Assembly: GCA_029718625.1 (NCBI GenBank)
Contig: CM056385.1
Location: forward strand, 27,726,960 to 27,790,959
DNA from: Synaphobranchus kaupii
Taxonomy: Eukaryota; Chordata; Actinopteri; Anguilliformes; Synaphobranchidae
Length of the DNA: 64,000 nt
Reading direction: 5' to 3'
Of the stretch, positions 22,543-36,015 are shown piece by piece (the first letter of the stretch is position 1; every line of letters starts with the position of its first letter). Below the pieces are notes generated by a model. That model made no database searches, was not told where the DNA came from, and was given only the letters and a program-made list of their open reading frames with translations. Both the position numbers and the translations under genes were made by a program.

Positions 22543-25500
22543 ATGTATTGCAAAATTTGCATCCTCATTTATTTGCTGTTAAATGTGTCGGATACTTTTC
22601 GACGCTTCCTGTTATCCCTGTTATGTCCACAGGGGGGCGCAAGAAGATCAAAGGCAAGGGAATGTTATGTTGCATACTTTTTGACGCTTCTTGTTATCCC
22701 TGTTATGTCCACAGGGGGGCGCAAGAAGGTCAGAATGGCAAGGGAAGGTTATGTTGCATACTTTTCGATGCTTCCTGTTATCCCTGTTATGTCCACAGGG
22801 GGCGCAAGAAGATCAAAGGCAAGGGAATGTTATGTTGCATACTTTTTGACGCTTCCTGTTATCCCTGTAATGTCCACAGGGGGGTGCAAGAATGTCAGAA
22901 TGGCAAGGGAAGGTTATGGTTATGTTGCATACTTTTTGACGCTTCCTGTTATCCCTGTTATGTCCACAGGGGGGCGCAAGAAGGTCAGAATGGCAAGGAA
23001 AGCTTATGTTGCATACTTTTTGACGCTTCCTGTTATCCCTGTTATGTCCACAGGGGGGCGCCAGAAGGTCAGAATGGCCAGTGAAGGTTTTTGCACTCCA
23101 AAAAATAAATATGATTATATTTGAATATGTATTGCAAAATGTGCATCCTTATTGATTTGCTGTTAAATGTGTCGGATACTTTTCGACGCTTCCTGTTATC
23201 CCTGTTATGTCCACAGGGGGGCGCAAGAAGATCAAAGGCAAGGGAATGTTATGTTGCAAACTTTTTCACGCTTCCTGTTATCCCTGTTATGTCCACAGGG
23301 GGGCGCAAGAATGTCAGAATGGCAAGGGAAGGTTATGGTTATGTTGCATACTTTTTGACGCTTCCTGTTATCCCTGTTATGTCCACAGGGGGGCGCAAGA
23401 AGGTCAGAATGGCAAGGAAAGCTTATGTTGCATACTTTTTGACGCTTCCTGTTATCCCTGTTATGTCCACAGGGGGGCGCAAGAAGATCAAAGGCAAGGG
23501 AATGTTATGTTGCAAACTTTTTCACGCTTCCTATTATCCCTGTTATGTCCACAGGGGGGCGCAAGAATGTCAGAATGGCAAGGGAAGGTTATGGTTATGT
23601 TGCATACTTTTTGACGCTTCCTGTTATCCCTGTTATGTCCACAGGGGGGCGCAAGAAGGTCAGAATGGCAAGGAAAGCTTATGTTGCATACTTTTTGACG
23701 CTTCCTGTTATCCCTGTTATGTCCACAGGGGGGCGCAAGAATGTCAGAATGGCAAGGGAAGGTTATGGTTATGTTGCATACTTTTTGACGCTTCCTGTTA
23801 TCCCTGTTATGTCCACAGGGGGGCGCAAGAATGTCAGAATGGCAAGGGAAGGTTATGGTTATGTTGCATACTTCATGACGCTTCCTGTTATCCCTGTTAT
23901 GTCCACAGGGGGGCGCAAGAAGGTCAGAATGGCAAGGAAAGCTTATGTTGCATACTTTTTGACGCTTCCTGTTATCCCTGTTATGTCCACAGCGGCGTGC
24001 AAGAAGGTCAGAATGGCAAGGGAAGGTTATGTTGCATACTTTTTGACGCTTCCTGTTATCCCTGTTATGTCCACAGGGGGGCGCCAGAAGGTCAGAATGG
24101 CCAGTGAAGGTTTTTGCACTCCAAAAAATAAATATGATTATATTTTAAAATGTATTGCAAAATTTGCATCCTCATTTATTTGCTGTTAAATGTGTCGGAT
24201 ACTTTTCGACGCTTCCTGTTATCCCTGTTATGTCCACAGGGGGGCGCAAGAAGATCAAAGGCAAGGGAATGTTATGTTGCATACTTTTTGACGCTTCTTG
24301 TTATCCCTGTTATGTCCACAGGGGGGCGCAAGAAGGTCAGAATGGCAAGGGAAGGTTATGTTGCATACTTTTCGATGCTTCCTGTTATCCCTGTTATGTC
24401 CACAGGGGGCGCAAGAAGATCAAAGGCAAGGGAATGTTATGTTGCATACTTTTTGACGCTTCCTGTTATCCCTGTAATGTCCACAGGGGGGTGCAAGAAT
24501 GTCAGAATGGCAAGGGAAGGTTATGGTTATGTTGCATACTTTTTGACGCTTCCTGTTATCCCTGTTATGTCCACAGGGGGGCGCAAGAAGGTCAGAATGG
24601 CAAGGAAAGCTTATGTTGCATACTTTTTGACGCTTCCTGTTATCCCTGTTATGTCCACAGGGGGGCGCCAGAAGGTCAGAATGGCCAGTGAAGGTTTTTG
24701 CACTCCAAAAAATAAATATGATTATATTTGAATATGTATTGCAAAATGTGCATCCTTATTGATTTGCTGTTAAATGTGTCGGATACTTTTCGACGCTTCC
24801 TGTTATCCCTGTTATGTCCACAGGGGGGCGCAAGAAGATCAAAGGCAAGGGAATGTTATGTTGCAAACTTTTTCACGCTTCCTGTTATCCCTGTTATGTC
24901 CACAGGGGGGCGCAAGAATGTCAGAATGGCAAGGGAAGGTTATGGTTATGTTGCATACTTTTTGACGCTTCCTGTTATCCCTGTTATGTCCACAGGGGGG
25001 CGCAAGAAGGTCAGAATGGCAAGGAAAGCTTATGTTGCATACTTTTTGACGCTTCCTGTTATCCCTGTTATGTCCACAGGGGGGCGCAAGAAGATCAAAG
25101 GCAAGGGAATGTTATGTTGCAAACTTTTTCACGCTTCCTGTTATCCCTGTTATGTCCACAGGGGGGCGCAAGAATGTCAGAATGGCAAGGGAAGGTTATG
25201 GTTATGTTGCATACTTTTTGACGCTTCCTGTTATCCCTGTTATGTCCACAGGGGGGCGCAAGAAGGTCAGAATGGCAAGGAAAGCTTATGTTGCATACTT
25301 TTTGACGCTTCCTGTTATCCCTGTTATGTCCACAGGGGGGCGCAAGAATGTCAGAATGGCAAGGGAAGGTTATGGTTATGTTGCATACTTTTTGACGCTT
25401 CCTGTTATCCCTGTTATGTCCACAGGGGGGCGCAAGAATGTCAGAATGGCAAGGGAAGGTTATGGTTATGTTGCATACTTCATGACGCTTCCTGTTATCC

Positions 25501-25756
25501 CTGTTATGTCCACAGGGGGGCGCAAGAAGGTCAGAATGGCAAGGAAAGCTTATGTTGCATACTTTTTGACGCTTCCTGTTATCCCTGTTATGTCCACAGA
25601 GGCGTGCAAGAAGGTCAGAATGGCAAGGGAAGGTTATGTTGCATACTTTTTGACGCTTCCTGTTATCCCTGTTATGTCCACAGGGGGGCGCCAGAAGGTC
25701 AGAATGGCCAGTGAAGGTTTTTGCACTCCAAAAAATAAATATGATTATATTTTAAA
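22543..25756. repeat. Tandem 1,607-bp higher-order duplication in the array
   Basis: The blocks 22543-24149 and 24150-25756 align landmark by landmark with constant 1,607-bp spacing. Shared markers include the rare head variant ATTTTAAAATGTATTGC, the CTTCATGACG variant and the same order of 82/84/90-bp units. One visible difference is CAGCGGCGTGC versus CAGAGGCGTGC. A third, shortened version (about 1,087 bp) follows at 25757-26843 and a fourth partial one after 26844. Confidence 0.88.
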
Positions 25757-28700
25757 ATGTATTGCAAAATTTGCATCCTCATTTATTTGCTGTTAAATGT
25801 GTCGGATACTTTTCGACGCTTCCTGTTATCCCTGTTATGTCCACAGGGGGGCGCAAGAAGATCAAAGGCAAGGGAATGTTATGTTGCATACTTTTTGACG
25901 CTTCTTGTTATCCCTGTTATGTCCACAGGGGGGCGCAAGAAGGTCAGAATGGCAAGGGAAGGTTATGTTGCATACTTTTCGATGCTTCCTGTTATCCCTG
26001 TTATGTCCACAGGGGGCGCAAGAAGATCAAAGGCAAGGGAATGTTATGTTGCATACTTTTTGACGCTTCCTGTTATCCCTGTAATGTCCACAGGGGGGTG
26101 CAAGAATGTCAGAATGGCAAGGGAAGGTTATGGTTATGTTGCATACTTTTTGACGCTTCCTGTTATCCCTGTTATGTCCACAGGGGGGCGCAAGAAGGTC
26201 AGAATGGCAAGGAAAGCTTATGTTGCATACTTTTTGACGCTTCCTGTTATCCCTGTTATGTCCACAGGGGGGCGCCAGAAGGTCAGAATGGCCAGTGAAG
26301 GTTTTTGCACTCCAAAAAATAAATATGATTATATTTGAATATGTATTGCAAAATGTGCATCCTTATTGATTTGCTGTTAAATGTGTCGGATACTTTTCGA
26401 CGCTTCCTGTTATCCCTGTTATGTCCACAGGGGGGCGCAAGAAGATCAAAGGCAAGGGAATGTTATGTTGCAAACTTTTTCACGCTTCCTGTTATCCCTG
26501 TTATGTCCACAGGGGGGCGCAAGAATGTCAGAATGGCAAGGGAAGGTTATGGTTATGTTGCATACTTCATGACGCTTCCTGTTATCCCTGTTATGTCCAC
26601 AGGGGGGCGCAAGAAGGTCAGAATGGCAAGGAAAGCTTATGTTGCATACTTTTTGACGCTTCCTGTTATCCCTGTTATGTCCACAGAGGCGTGCAAGAAG
26701 GTCAGAATGGCAAGGGAAGGTTATGTTGCATACTTTTTGACGCTTCCTGTTATCCCTGTTATGTCCACAGGGGGGCGCCAGAAGGTCAGAATGGCCAGTG
26801 AAGGTTTTTGCACTCCAAAAAATAAATATGATTATATTTTAAAATGTATTGCAAAATTTGCATCCTCATTTATTTGCTGTTAAATGTGTCGGATACTTTT
26901 CGACGCTTCCTGTTATCCCTGTTATGTCCACAGGGGGGCGCAAGAAGATCAAAGGCAAGGGAATGTTATGTTGCATACTTTTTGACGCTTCTTGTTATCC
27001 CTGTTATGTCCACAGGGGGGCGCAAGAAGGTCAGAATGGCAAGGGAAGGTTATGTTGCATACTTTTCGATGCTTCCTGTTATCCCTGTTATGTCCACAGG
27101 GGGCGCAAGAAGATCAAAGGCAAGGGAATGTTATGTTGCATACTTTTTGACGCTTCCTGTTATCCCTGTAATGTCCACAGGGGGGTGCAAGAATGTCAGA
27201 ATGGCAAGGGAAGGTTATGGTTATGTTGCATACTTTTTGACGCTTCCTGTTATCCCTGTTATGTCCACAGGGGGGCGCAAGAAGGTCAGAATGGCAAGGA
27301 AAGCTTATGTTGCATACTTTTTGACGCTTCCTGTTATCCCTGTTATGTCCACAGGGGGGCGCCAGAAGGTCAGAATGGCCAGTGAAGGTTTTTGCACTCC
27401 AAAAAATAAATATGATTATATTTGAATATGTATTGCAAAATGTGCATCCTTATTGATTTGCTGTTAAATGTGTCGGATACTTTTCGACGCTTCCTGTTAT
27501 CCCTGTTATGTCCACAGGGGGGCGCAAGAAGATCAAAGGCAAGGGAATGTTATGTTGCAAACTTTTTCACGCTTCCTGTTATCCCTGTTATGTCCACAGG
27601 GGGGCGCAAGAATGTCAGAATGGCAAGGGAAGGTTATGGTTATGTTGCATACTTTTTGACGCTTCCTGTTATCCCTGTTATGTCCACAGGGGGGCGCAAG
27701 AAGGTCAGAATGGCAAGGAAAGCTTATGTTGCATACTTTTTGACGCTTCCTGTTATCCCTGTTATGTCCACAGGGGGGCGCAAGAAGATCAAAGGCAAGG
27801 GAATGTTATGTTGCAAACTTTTTCACGCTTCCTGTTATCCCTGTTATGTCCACAGGGGGGCGCAAGAATGTCAGAATGGCAAGGGAAGGTTATGGTTATG
27901 TTGCATACTTTTTGACGCTTCCTGTTATCCCTGTTATGTCCACAGGGGGGCGCAAGAAGGTCAGAATGGCAAGGAAAGCTTATGTTGCATACTTTTTGAC
28001 GCTTCCTGTTATCCCTGTTATGTCCACAGGGGGGCGCAAGAATGTCAGAATGGCAAGGGAAGGTTATGGTTATGTTGCATACTTTTTGACGCTTCCTGTT
28101 ATCCCTGTTATGTCCACAGGGGGGCGCAAGAATGTCAGAATGGCAAGGGAAGGTTATGGTTATGTTGCATACTTCATGACGCTTCCTGTTATCCCTGTTA
28201 TGTCCACAGGGGGGCGCAAGAAGGTCAGAATGGCAAGGAAAGCTTATGTTGCATACTTTTTGACGCTTCCTGTTATCCCTGTTATGTCCACAGAGGCGTG
28301 CAAGAAGGTCAGAATGGCAAGGGAAGGTTATGTTGCATACTTTTTGACGCTTCCTGTTATCCCTGTTATGTCCACAGGGGGGCGCAAGAAGATCAAAGGC
28401 AAGGGAATGTTATGTTGCATACTTTTTGACGCTTCTTGTTATCCCTGTTATGTCCACAGGGGGCGCAAGAAGATCAAAGGCAAGGGAATGTTATGTTGCA
28501 TACTTTTTGACGCTTCCTGTTATCCCTGTAATGTCCACAGGGGGGTGCAAGAATGTCAGAATGGCAAGGGAAGGTTATGGTTATGTTGCATACTTTTTGA
28601 CGCTTCCTGTTATCCCTGTTATGTCCACAGGGGGGGCGCAAGAAGGTCAGAATGGCAAGGAAAGCTTATGTTGCATACTTTTTGACGCTTCCTGTTATCC

Positions 28701-30543
28701 CTGTTATGTCCACAGGGGGGCGCCAGAAGGTCAGAATGGCCAGTGAAGGTTTTTGCACTCCAAAAAATAAATATGATTATATTTGAATATGTATTGCAAA
28801 ATGTGCATCCTTATTGATTTGCTGTTAAATGTGTCGGATACTTTTCGACGCTTCCTGTTATCCCTGTTATGTCCACAGGGGGGCGCAAGAAGATCAAAGG
28901 CAAGGGAATGTTATGTTGCAAACTTTTTCACGCTTCCTGTTATCCCTGTTATGTCCACAGGGGGGCGCAAGAATGTCAGAATGGCAAGGGAAGGTTATGG
29001 TTATGTTGCATACTTTTTGACGCTTCCTGTTATCCCTGTTATGTCCACAGGGGGGCGCCCGAAGGTCAGAAAGGCCAGTGAAGGTTAATGTTCCAGTAAA
29101 TGATTTTTATGTAAATCGTTGAATAGTGACAAAACAGGACGCACAGTTGGTTAACCCTTAGTTACTATAGGTAAAAATGTTCCACTCCAAAAAATAAATA
29201 TGATTATATTTGAATATGCATTGCAAAATGTGCATCCTCATTGATTTGCTGTTAAATGTGTCGGATACTTTTCGACGCTTCCTGTTATCCCTGTTATGTC
29301 CACAGGGGGGCGCAAGAAGATCAAAGGCAAGGGAATGTTATGTTGCATACTTTTTGATGCTTCCTGTTATCCCTGTTATGTCTACAGGGGGGCGCAAGAA
29401 TATCAAAGGCAAGGGAATGTTATGTTGCATACTTTTTGACGCTTCTTGTTATCCCTGTTATGTCCACAGGGGGGCGCAAGAAGGTCAGAATGGCAAGGGA
29501 AGGTTATGTTGCATACTTTTCGACGCTTTCTGTTATCCCTGTTATGTCCACAGGGGGCGCAAGAAGATCAAAGGCAAGGGAATGTAATGTTGCATACTTT
29601 TTGACGCTTCCTGTTATCCCTGTTATGTCCACAGGGGGGCGCAAGAATGTCAGAATGGCAAGGGAAGGTTATGGTTATGTTGCATACTTTTTGACGCTTC
29701 CTGTTATCCCTGTTATGTCCACAGGGGGGCGCAAGAAGGTCAGAATGGCAAGGGAAGGTTATGTTGCATACTTTTTGACGCTTCCTTTTATCCCTGTTAT
29801 GTCCACAGGGGGGTGCAAGAAGGTCAGAATGGCAAGGGAAGGTTATGTTGCATACTTTTTGACGCTTCCTGTTATCCCTGTTATGTCCACAGGGGGGCGC
29901 CAGAAGGTCAGAATGGCCAGTGAAGGTTTTTGCACTCCAAAAAATAAATATGATTATATTTTAAAATGTATTGCAAAATTTGCATCCTCATTTATTTGCT
30001 GTTAAATGTGTCGGATACTTTTCGACGCTTCCTGTTATCCCTGTTATGTCCACAGGGGGGCGCAAGAAGATCAAAGGCAAGGGAATGTTATGTTGCATAC
30101 TTTTTGACGCTTCTTGTTATCCCTGTTATGTCCACAGGGGGGCGCAAGAAGGTCAGAATGGCAAGGGAAGGTTATGTTGCATACTTTTCGATGCTTCCTG
30201 TTATCCCTGTTATGTCCACAGGGGGCGCAAGAAGATCAAAGGCAAGGGAATGTTATGTTGCATACTTTTTGACGCTTCCTGTTATCCCTGTAATGTCCAC
30301 AGGGGGGTGCAAGAATGTCAGAATGGCAAGGGAAGGTTATGGTTATGTTGCATACTTTTTGACGCTTCCTGTTATCCCTGTTATGTCCACAGGGGGGCGC
30401 AAGAAGGTCAGAATGGCAAGGAAAGCTTATGTTGCATACTTTTTGACGCTTCCTGTTATCCCTGTTATGTCCACAGGGGGGCGCCAGAAGGTCAGAATGG
30501 CCAGTGAAGGTTTTTGCACTCCAAAAAATAAATATGATTATAT

Positions 30544-33500
30544 TTGAATATGTATTGCAAAATGTGCATCCTTATTGATTTGCTGTTAAATGTGTCGGAT
30601 ACTTTTCGACGCTTCCTGTTATCCCTGTTATGTCCACAGGGGGGCGCAAGAAGATCAAAGGCAAGGGAATGTTATGTTGCAAACTTTTTCACGCTTCCTG
30701 TTATCCCTGTTATGTCCACAGGGGGGCGCAAGAATGTCAGAATGGCAAGGGAAGGTTATGGTTATGTTGCATACTTTTTGACGCTTCCTGTTATCCCTGT
30801 TATGTCCACAGGGGGGCGCCCGAAGGTCAGAAAGGCCAGTGAAGGTTAATGTTCCAGTAAATGATTTTTATGTAAATCGTTGAATAGTGACAAAACAGGA
30901 CGCACAGTTGGTTAACCCTTAGTTACTATAGGTAAAAATGTTCCACTCCAAAAAATAAATATGATTATATTTGAATATGCATTGCAAAATGTGCATCCTC
31001 ATTGATTTGCTGTTAAATGTGTCGGATACTTTTCGACGCTTCCTGTTATCCCTGTTATGTCCACAGGGGGGCGCAAGAAGATCAAAGGCAAGGGAATGTT
31101 ATGTTGCATACTTTTTGATGCTTCCTGTTATCCCTGTTATGTCTACAGGGGGGCGCAAGAATATCAAAGGCAAGGGAATGTTATGTTGCATACTTTTTGA
31201 CGCTTCTTGTTATCCCTGTTATGTCCACAGGGGGGCGCAAGAAGGTCAGAATGGCAAGGGAAGGTTATGTTGCATACTTTTCGACGCTTTCTGTTATCCC
31301 TGTTATGTCCACAGGGGGCGCAAGAAGATCAAAGGCAAGGGAATGTAATGTTGCATACTTTTTGACGCTTCCTGTTATCCCTGTTATGTCCACAGGGGGG
31401 CGCAAGAATGTCAGAATGGCAAGGGAAGGTTATGGTTATGTTGCATACTTTTTGACGCTTCCTGTTATCCCTGTTATGTCCACAGGGGGGCGCAAGAAGG
31501 TCAGAATGGCAAGGGAAGGTTATGTTGCATACTTTTTGACGCTTCCTTTTATCCCTGTTATGTCCACAGGGGGGTGCAAGAAGGTCAGAATGGCAAGGGA
31601 AGGTTATGTTGCATACTTTTTGACGCTTCCTGTTATCCCTGTTATGTCCACAGGGGGGCGCCAGAAGGTCAGAATGGCCAGTGAAGGTTTTTGCACTCCA
31701 AAAAATAAATATGATTATATTTGAATATGTATTGCAAAATGTGCATCCTTATTGATTTGCTGTTAAATGTGTCTGATACTTTTCGACGCTTCCTGTTATC
31801 CCTGTTATGTCCACAGGGGGGCGCAAGAAGATCAAAAGCAAGGGAATGTTATGTTGCATACTTTTTGACGCTTCTTGTTATCCCTGTTATGTCCACAGGG
31901 GGGCGCAAGAAGGTCAGAATGGCAAGGGAAGGTTATGTTGCATACTTTTTGACGCTTCCTGTTATCCCTGTTATGTCCACAGGGGGGCGCAAGAATGTCA
32001 GAATGGCAAGGGAAGGTTATGGTTATGTTGCATACTTTTTGACGCTTCCTGTTACCCCTGTTATGTCCACAGGGGGGCGCCAGAAGGTCAGAAAGGCCAG
32101 TGAAGGTTAATGTTCCAGTAAATGATTTTTATGTAAATCGTTGAATAGTGACAAAACAGGACGCACAGTTGGTTAACCCTTAGTTACTATAGGTAAAAAT
32201 GTTGCACTCCAAAAAATAAATATGATTATATTTGAATATGTATTGCAAAATGTGCATCCTTATTGATTTGCTGTTAAATGTGTCGGATACTTTTCGACGC
32301 TTCCTGTTATCCCTGTTATGTCCACAGGGGGGCGCAAGAAGATCAAAGGCAAGGGAATGTTATGTTGCATACTTTTTGGCGCTTCCTGTTATCCCTGTTA
32401 TGTCCACAGGGGGGCGCAAGAATGTCAGAATGGCAAGGGAAGGTTATGGTTATGTTGCATACTTTTCGACGCTTCCTGTTATCCCTGTTATGTCCACAGG
32501 GGGGCGCAAGAATATCAAAGGCAAGGGAATGTTATGTTGCATACTTTTTGACGCTTCCTGTTATCCCTGTTATGTCCACAGGGGGGCGCAAGAAGGTCAG
32601 AATGGGAAGGGAAGGTTATGTTGCATACTTTTCGATGCTTCCTGTTATCCCTGTTATGTCCACAGGGGGGCGCAAGAATATCAAAGGCAAGGGAATGTTA
32701 CGTTGCATACTTTTTGACGCTTCCTGTTATCCCTGTTATGTCCACAGCGGGGCGCAAGAAGGTCAGAATGGCAAGGGAAGGTTATGTTGCATACTTTTCG
32801 ATGCTTCCTGTTATCCCTGTTATGTCCACAGGGGGCGCAAGAAGATCAAAGGCAAGGGAATGTTATGTTGCATACTTTTTGACGCTTCCTGTTATCCCTG
32901 TTATGTCCACAGGGGGGTGCAAGAATGTCAGAATGGCAAGGGAAGGTTATGGTTATGTTGCATACTTTTTGACGCTTCCTGTTATCCCTGTTATGTCCAC
33001 AGGGGGGCGCAAGAAGGTCAGAATGGCAAGGGAAGGTTATGTTGCATACTTTTTGACGCTTCCTTTTATCCCTGTTATGTCCACAGGGGGGTGCAAGAAG
33101 GTCAGAATGGCAAGGGAAGGTTATGTTGCATACTTTTTGAATATTCCTGTTATCCCTGTTATGTCCACAGGGGGGCGCAAGAAGGTCAGAATGGCAAGGA
33201 AAGCTTATGTTGCATACTTTTTGACGCTTCCTGTTATCCCTGTTATGTCCACAGGGGGGCGCCAGAAGGTCAGAATGGCCAGTGAAGGTTTTTGCACTCC
33301 AAAAAATAAATATGATTATATTTGAATATGTATTGCAAAATGTGCATCCTTATTGATTTGCTGTTAAATGTGTCGGATACTTTTCGACGCTTCCTGTTAT
33401 CCCTGTTATGTCCACAGGGGGGCGCAAGAAGATCAAAGGCAAGGGAATGTTATGTTGCAAACTTTTTCACGCTTCCTGTTATCCCTGTTATGTCCACAGG

Positions 33501-36015
33501 GGGGCGCAAGAATGTCAGAATGGCAAGGGAAGGTTATGGTTATGTTGCATACTTTTTGACGCTTCCTGTTATCCCTGTTATGTCCACAGGGGGGCGCCCG
33601 AAGGTCAGAAAGGCCAGTGAAGGTTAATGTTCCAGTAAATGATTTTTATGTAAATCGTTGAATAGTGACAAAACAGGACGCACAGTTGGTTAACCCTTAG
33701 TTACTATAGGTAAAAATGTTCCACTCCAAAAAATAAATATGATTATATTTGAATATGCATTGCAAAATGTGCATCCTCATTGATTTGCTGTTAAATGTGT
33801 CGGATACTTTTCGACGCTTCCTGTTATCCCTGTTATGTCCACAGGGGGGCGCAAGAAGATCAAAGGCAAGGGAATGTTATGTTGCATACTTTTTGATGCT
33901 TCCTGTTATCCCTGTTATGTCTACAGGGGGGCGCAAGAATATCAAAGGCAAGGGAATGTTATGTTGCATACTTTTTGACGCTTCTTGTTATCCCTGTTAT
34001 GTCCACAGGGGGGCGCAAGAAGGTCAGAATGGCAAGGGAAGGTTATGTTGCATACTTTTCGACGCTTTCTGTTATCCCTGTTATGTCCACAGGGGGCGCA
34101 AGAAGATCAAAGGCAAGGGAATGTAATGTTGCATACTTTTTGACGCTTCCTGTTATCCCTGTTATGTCCACAGGGGGGCGCAAGAATGTCAGAATGGCAA
34201 GGGAAGGTTATGGTTATGTTGCATACTTTTTGACGCTTCCTGTTATCCCTGTTATGTCCACAGGGGGGCGCAAGAAGGTCAGAATGGCAAGGGAAGGTTA
34301 TGTTGCATACTTTTTGACGCTTCCTTTTATCCCTGTTATGTCCACAGGGGGGTGCAAGAAGGTCAGAATGGCAAGGGAAGGTTATGTTGCATACTTTTTG
34401 ACGCTTCCTGTTATCCCTGTTATGTCCACAGGGGGGCGCCAGAAGGTCAGAATGGCCAGTGAAGGTTTTTGCACTCCAAAAAATAAATATGATTATATTT
34501 GAATATGTATTGCAAAATGTGCATCCTTATTGATTTGCTGTTAAATGTGTCTGATACTTTTCGACGCTTCCTGTTATCCCTGTTATGTCCACAGGGGGGC
34601 GCAAGAAGATCAAAAGCAAGGGAATGTTATGTTGCATACTTTTTGACGCTTCTTGTTATCCCTGTTATGTCCACAGGGGGGCGCAAGAAGGTCAGAATGG
34701 CAAGGGAAGGTTATGTTGCATACTTTTTGACGCTTCCTGTTATCCCTGTTATGTCCACAGGGGGGCGCAAGAATGTCAGAATGGCAAGGGAAGGTTATGG
34801 TTATGTTGCATACTTTTTGACGCTTCCTGTTACCCCTGTTATGTCCACAGGGGGGCGCCAGAAGGTCAGAAAGGCCAGTGAAGGTTAATGTTCCAGTAAA
34901 TGATTTTTATGTAAATCGTTGAATAGTGACAAAACAGGACGCACAGTTGGTTAACCCTTAGTTACTATAGGTAAAAATGTTGCACTCCAAAAAATAAATA
35001 TGATTATATTTGAATATGTATTGCAAAATGTGCATCCTTATTGATTTGCTGTTAAATGTGTCGGATACTTTTCGACGCTTCCTGTTATCCCTGTTATGTC
35101 CACAGGGGGGCGCAAGAAGATCAAAGGCAAGGGAATGTTATGTTGCATACTTTTTGGCGCTTCCTGTTATCCCTGTTATGTCCACAGGGGGGCGCAAGAA
35201 TGTCAGAATGGCAAGGGAAGGTTATGGTTATGTTGCATACTTTTCGACGCTTCCTGTTATCCCTGTTATGTCCACAGGGGGGCGCAAGAATATCAAAGGC
35301 AAGGGAATGTTATGTTGCATACTTTTTGACGCTTCCTGTTATCCCTGTTATGTCCACAGGGGGGCGCAAGAAGGTCAGAATGGGAAGGGAAGGTTATGTT
35401 GCATACTTTTCGATGCTTCCTGTTATCCCTGTTATGTCCACAGGGGGGCGCAAGAATATCAAAGGCAAGGGAATGTTACGTTGCATACTTTTTGACGCTT
35501 CCTGTTATCCCTGTTATGTCCACAGCGGGGCGCAAGAAGGTCAGAATGGCAAGGGAAGGTTATGTTGCATACTTTTCGATGCTTCCTGTTATCCCTGTTA
35601 TGTCCACAGGGGGCGCAAGAAGATCAAAGGCAAGGGAATGTTATGTTGCATACTTTTTGACGCTTCCTGTTATCCCTGTTATGTCCACAGGGGGGTGCAA
35701 GAATGTCAGAATGGCAAGGGAAGGTTATGGTTATGTTGCATACTTTTTGACGCTTCCTGTTATCCCTGTTATGTCCACAGGGGGGCGCAAGAAGGTCAGA
35801 ATGGCAAGGGAAGGTTATGTTGCATACTTTTTGACGCTTCCTTTTATCCCTGTTATGTCCACAGGGGGGTGCAAGAAGGTCAGAATGGCAAGGGAAGGTT
35901 ATGTTGCATACTTTTTGAATATTCCTGTTATCCCTGTTATGTCCACAGGGGGGCGCCAGAAGGTCAGAATGGCCAGTGAAGGTTTTTGCACTCCAAAAAA
36001 TAAATATGATTATAT
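30544..36015. repeat. Tandem 2.78-kb higher-order duplication in the array
   Basis: The blocks 30544-33321 (2,778 bp) and 33322-36015 (2,694 bp) carry the same landmarks in the same order: CTTTTTGAATATTCC, TGTCTACAGG, CAAAAGCAAGG and the GTGTCTGATAC head variant. Spacing is 2,778 bp until the second block lacks exactly one 84-bp unit near its end (present at about 33170-33253 in the first). The left part also repeats 28783-29959 at a distance of 1,761 bp. The near identity implies recent duplication. Confidence 0.88.
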
